Part shown: piece after piece, positions 6,201 to 6,611 of the stretch
How the letters are laid out: each line of letters begins with the position of its first letter
How positions within the stretch are numbered: position 1 is the stretch's first letter
DNA from: Acidimicrobiia bacterium
GTDB lineage: Bacteria; Actinomycetota; Acidimicrobiia; Acidimicrobiales; Ilumatobacteraceae
Assembly (NCBI GenBank): GCA_030425785.1
Contig: JAUHYJ010000208.1
Location: 1 to 6,611 of the forward strand
Direction of reading: 5' to 3'
Length of the DNA stretch: 6,611 nt
Notes under the pieces: model-generated
What the model saw: the letters and a program-made list of their open reading frames with translations, nothing else
Told to the model about the DNA's origin: nothing
Database searches by the model: none
Translations under genes and position numbers: made by a program

Positions 6201-6611
6201 TCAGTCGTCGGCCCGGAAGTGCGGGGTCTCGTGACCGTCGCGCGTCTGGCGATCGATCGTCTCTTCTTCGTCGAGCAGCTTCTCGAGCTCGGGGTCGGCG
6301 TCCTTGATGAGCGGCTGCGTCTCGGCCTCGGGCGCCTCGGTGCGGGGACGCGACGACGACACGACCTTGCGGGGCCCGGCGTCGGCGGTCTGGCCGGACG
6401 TCTCGCCGACGGCCATGGCGGCCTCACGGGCGATCTTGTCCTCGTTCTGGGCCTTGTACGGCAGGATGTCGCCCTTGTAGAGCCAGACCTTGACGCCGAC
6501 CCGGCCGTTCGAGGTCTTCGCCTCGCGGAAGCCGTAGTCGATGTCGGCACGCAGGGTGTGCAAAGGCACGCGGCCCTCGCGGTACCACTCGGTGCGGCTC
6601 ATCTCGGCGCC
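6201..6611 (-). CDS. rpsC: 30S ribosomal protein S3, C-terminal part (5' end outside window)
   Basis: S3 forms part of the mRNA entry channel on the 30S head together with S4 and S5. The frame is open to position 6611 and gives 136 residues starting [20 protein letters not shown], the conserved S3 C-terminal domain, followed by RADIDYGF and [10 protein letters not shown] (ending near visible residue 48). The N-terminal KH domain is outside the window. After KGD come 88 residues, against about 27 in E. coli; the last third is strongly acidic ([17 protein letters not shown]). Long variable S3 tails are known in actinobacteria. A basic patch ([12 protein letters not shown]) precedes the acidic part. 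It leads into rplP after 22 bases. Confidence 0.97.
   Translation of the reverse strand, partial: GAEMSRTEWYREGRVPLHTLRADIDYGFREAKTSNGRVGVKVWLYKGDILPYKAQNEDKIAREAAMAVGETSGQTADAGPRKVVSSSRPRTEAPEAETQPLIKDADPELEKLLDEEETIDRQTRDGHETPHFRADD

Noticed and set aside
5762..6550. Upstream extension of L16 in the open frame
   Set aside because: The extra residues are an Arg/Pro/Ser-rich shadow of the S3 gene and the conserved MLMPRK start has its own ribosome binding site.

Overview
The window is GC-rich DNA carrying one minus-strand block of translation and secretion genes. Read in transcription order (from position 6611 down to 1) it holds the end of rpsC (S3), then rplP (L16), rpmC (L29), rpsQ (S17), rplN (L14), rplX (L24), rplE (L5), rpsN (S14, zinc type), rpsH (S8), rplF (L6), rplR (L18), rpsE (S5), rpmD (L30), rplO (L15), and the first 273 codons of secY. 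This is the standard bacterial S10-spc order. S3 is cut at the right edge and SecY at the left edge. No gene in the window is broken or frameshifted.

The organism is most likely an actinobacterium. The evidence is the high GC content with codons ending mostly in G or C, GTG starts (rplX, secY), a four-cysteine S14 in the spc position, an L29 of actinobacterial type (NLRFRNATGQLEN), and extended termini on S3, S17 and L30. A deep branch such as Acidimicrobiia is a guess from overall protein character and cannot be proven from this window.

Layout: the genes from S3 to L15 are packed with gaps of 1 to 35 bases or short overlaps. S17/L14 and L18/S5 share a TGATG. S5/L30 overlap by 8 bases. L24/L5 and L30/L15 are joined by TGACATG. 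In three other junctions the stop codon runs directly into the next Shine-Dalgarno sequence. There is no room for a promoter between S17 and L14, where the E. coli S10 and spc operons divide, so the block probably reads as one transcript. The only real gap is 109 bases between L15 and secY; it holds GC-rich inverted repeats and no clear promoter or U-tract terminator.

Together the products build the 30S head and mRNA entry region (S3, S5, S8, S14), the 30S body (S17), and the 50S core and central protuberance (L5, L6, L14, L15, L16, L18, L24, L29, L30). SecY is the channel of the Sec translocon. The parts least like textbook homologues are terminal: an acidic 41-residue tail on L30, a Lys/Arg tail on L5, an acidic tail on S3, an Asn/Asp/Arg-rich N terminus on S5 and a polythreonine N terminus on S17. 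I see no mobile element, CRISPR array, tRNA, rRNA or novel system.
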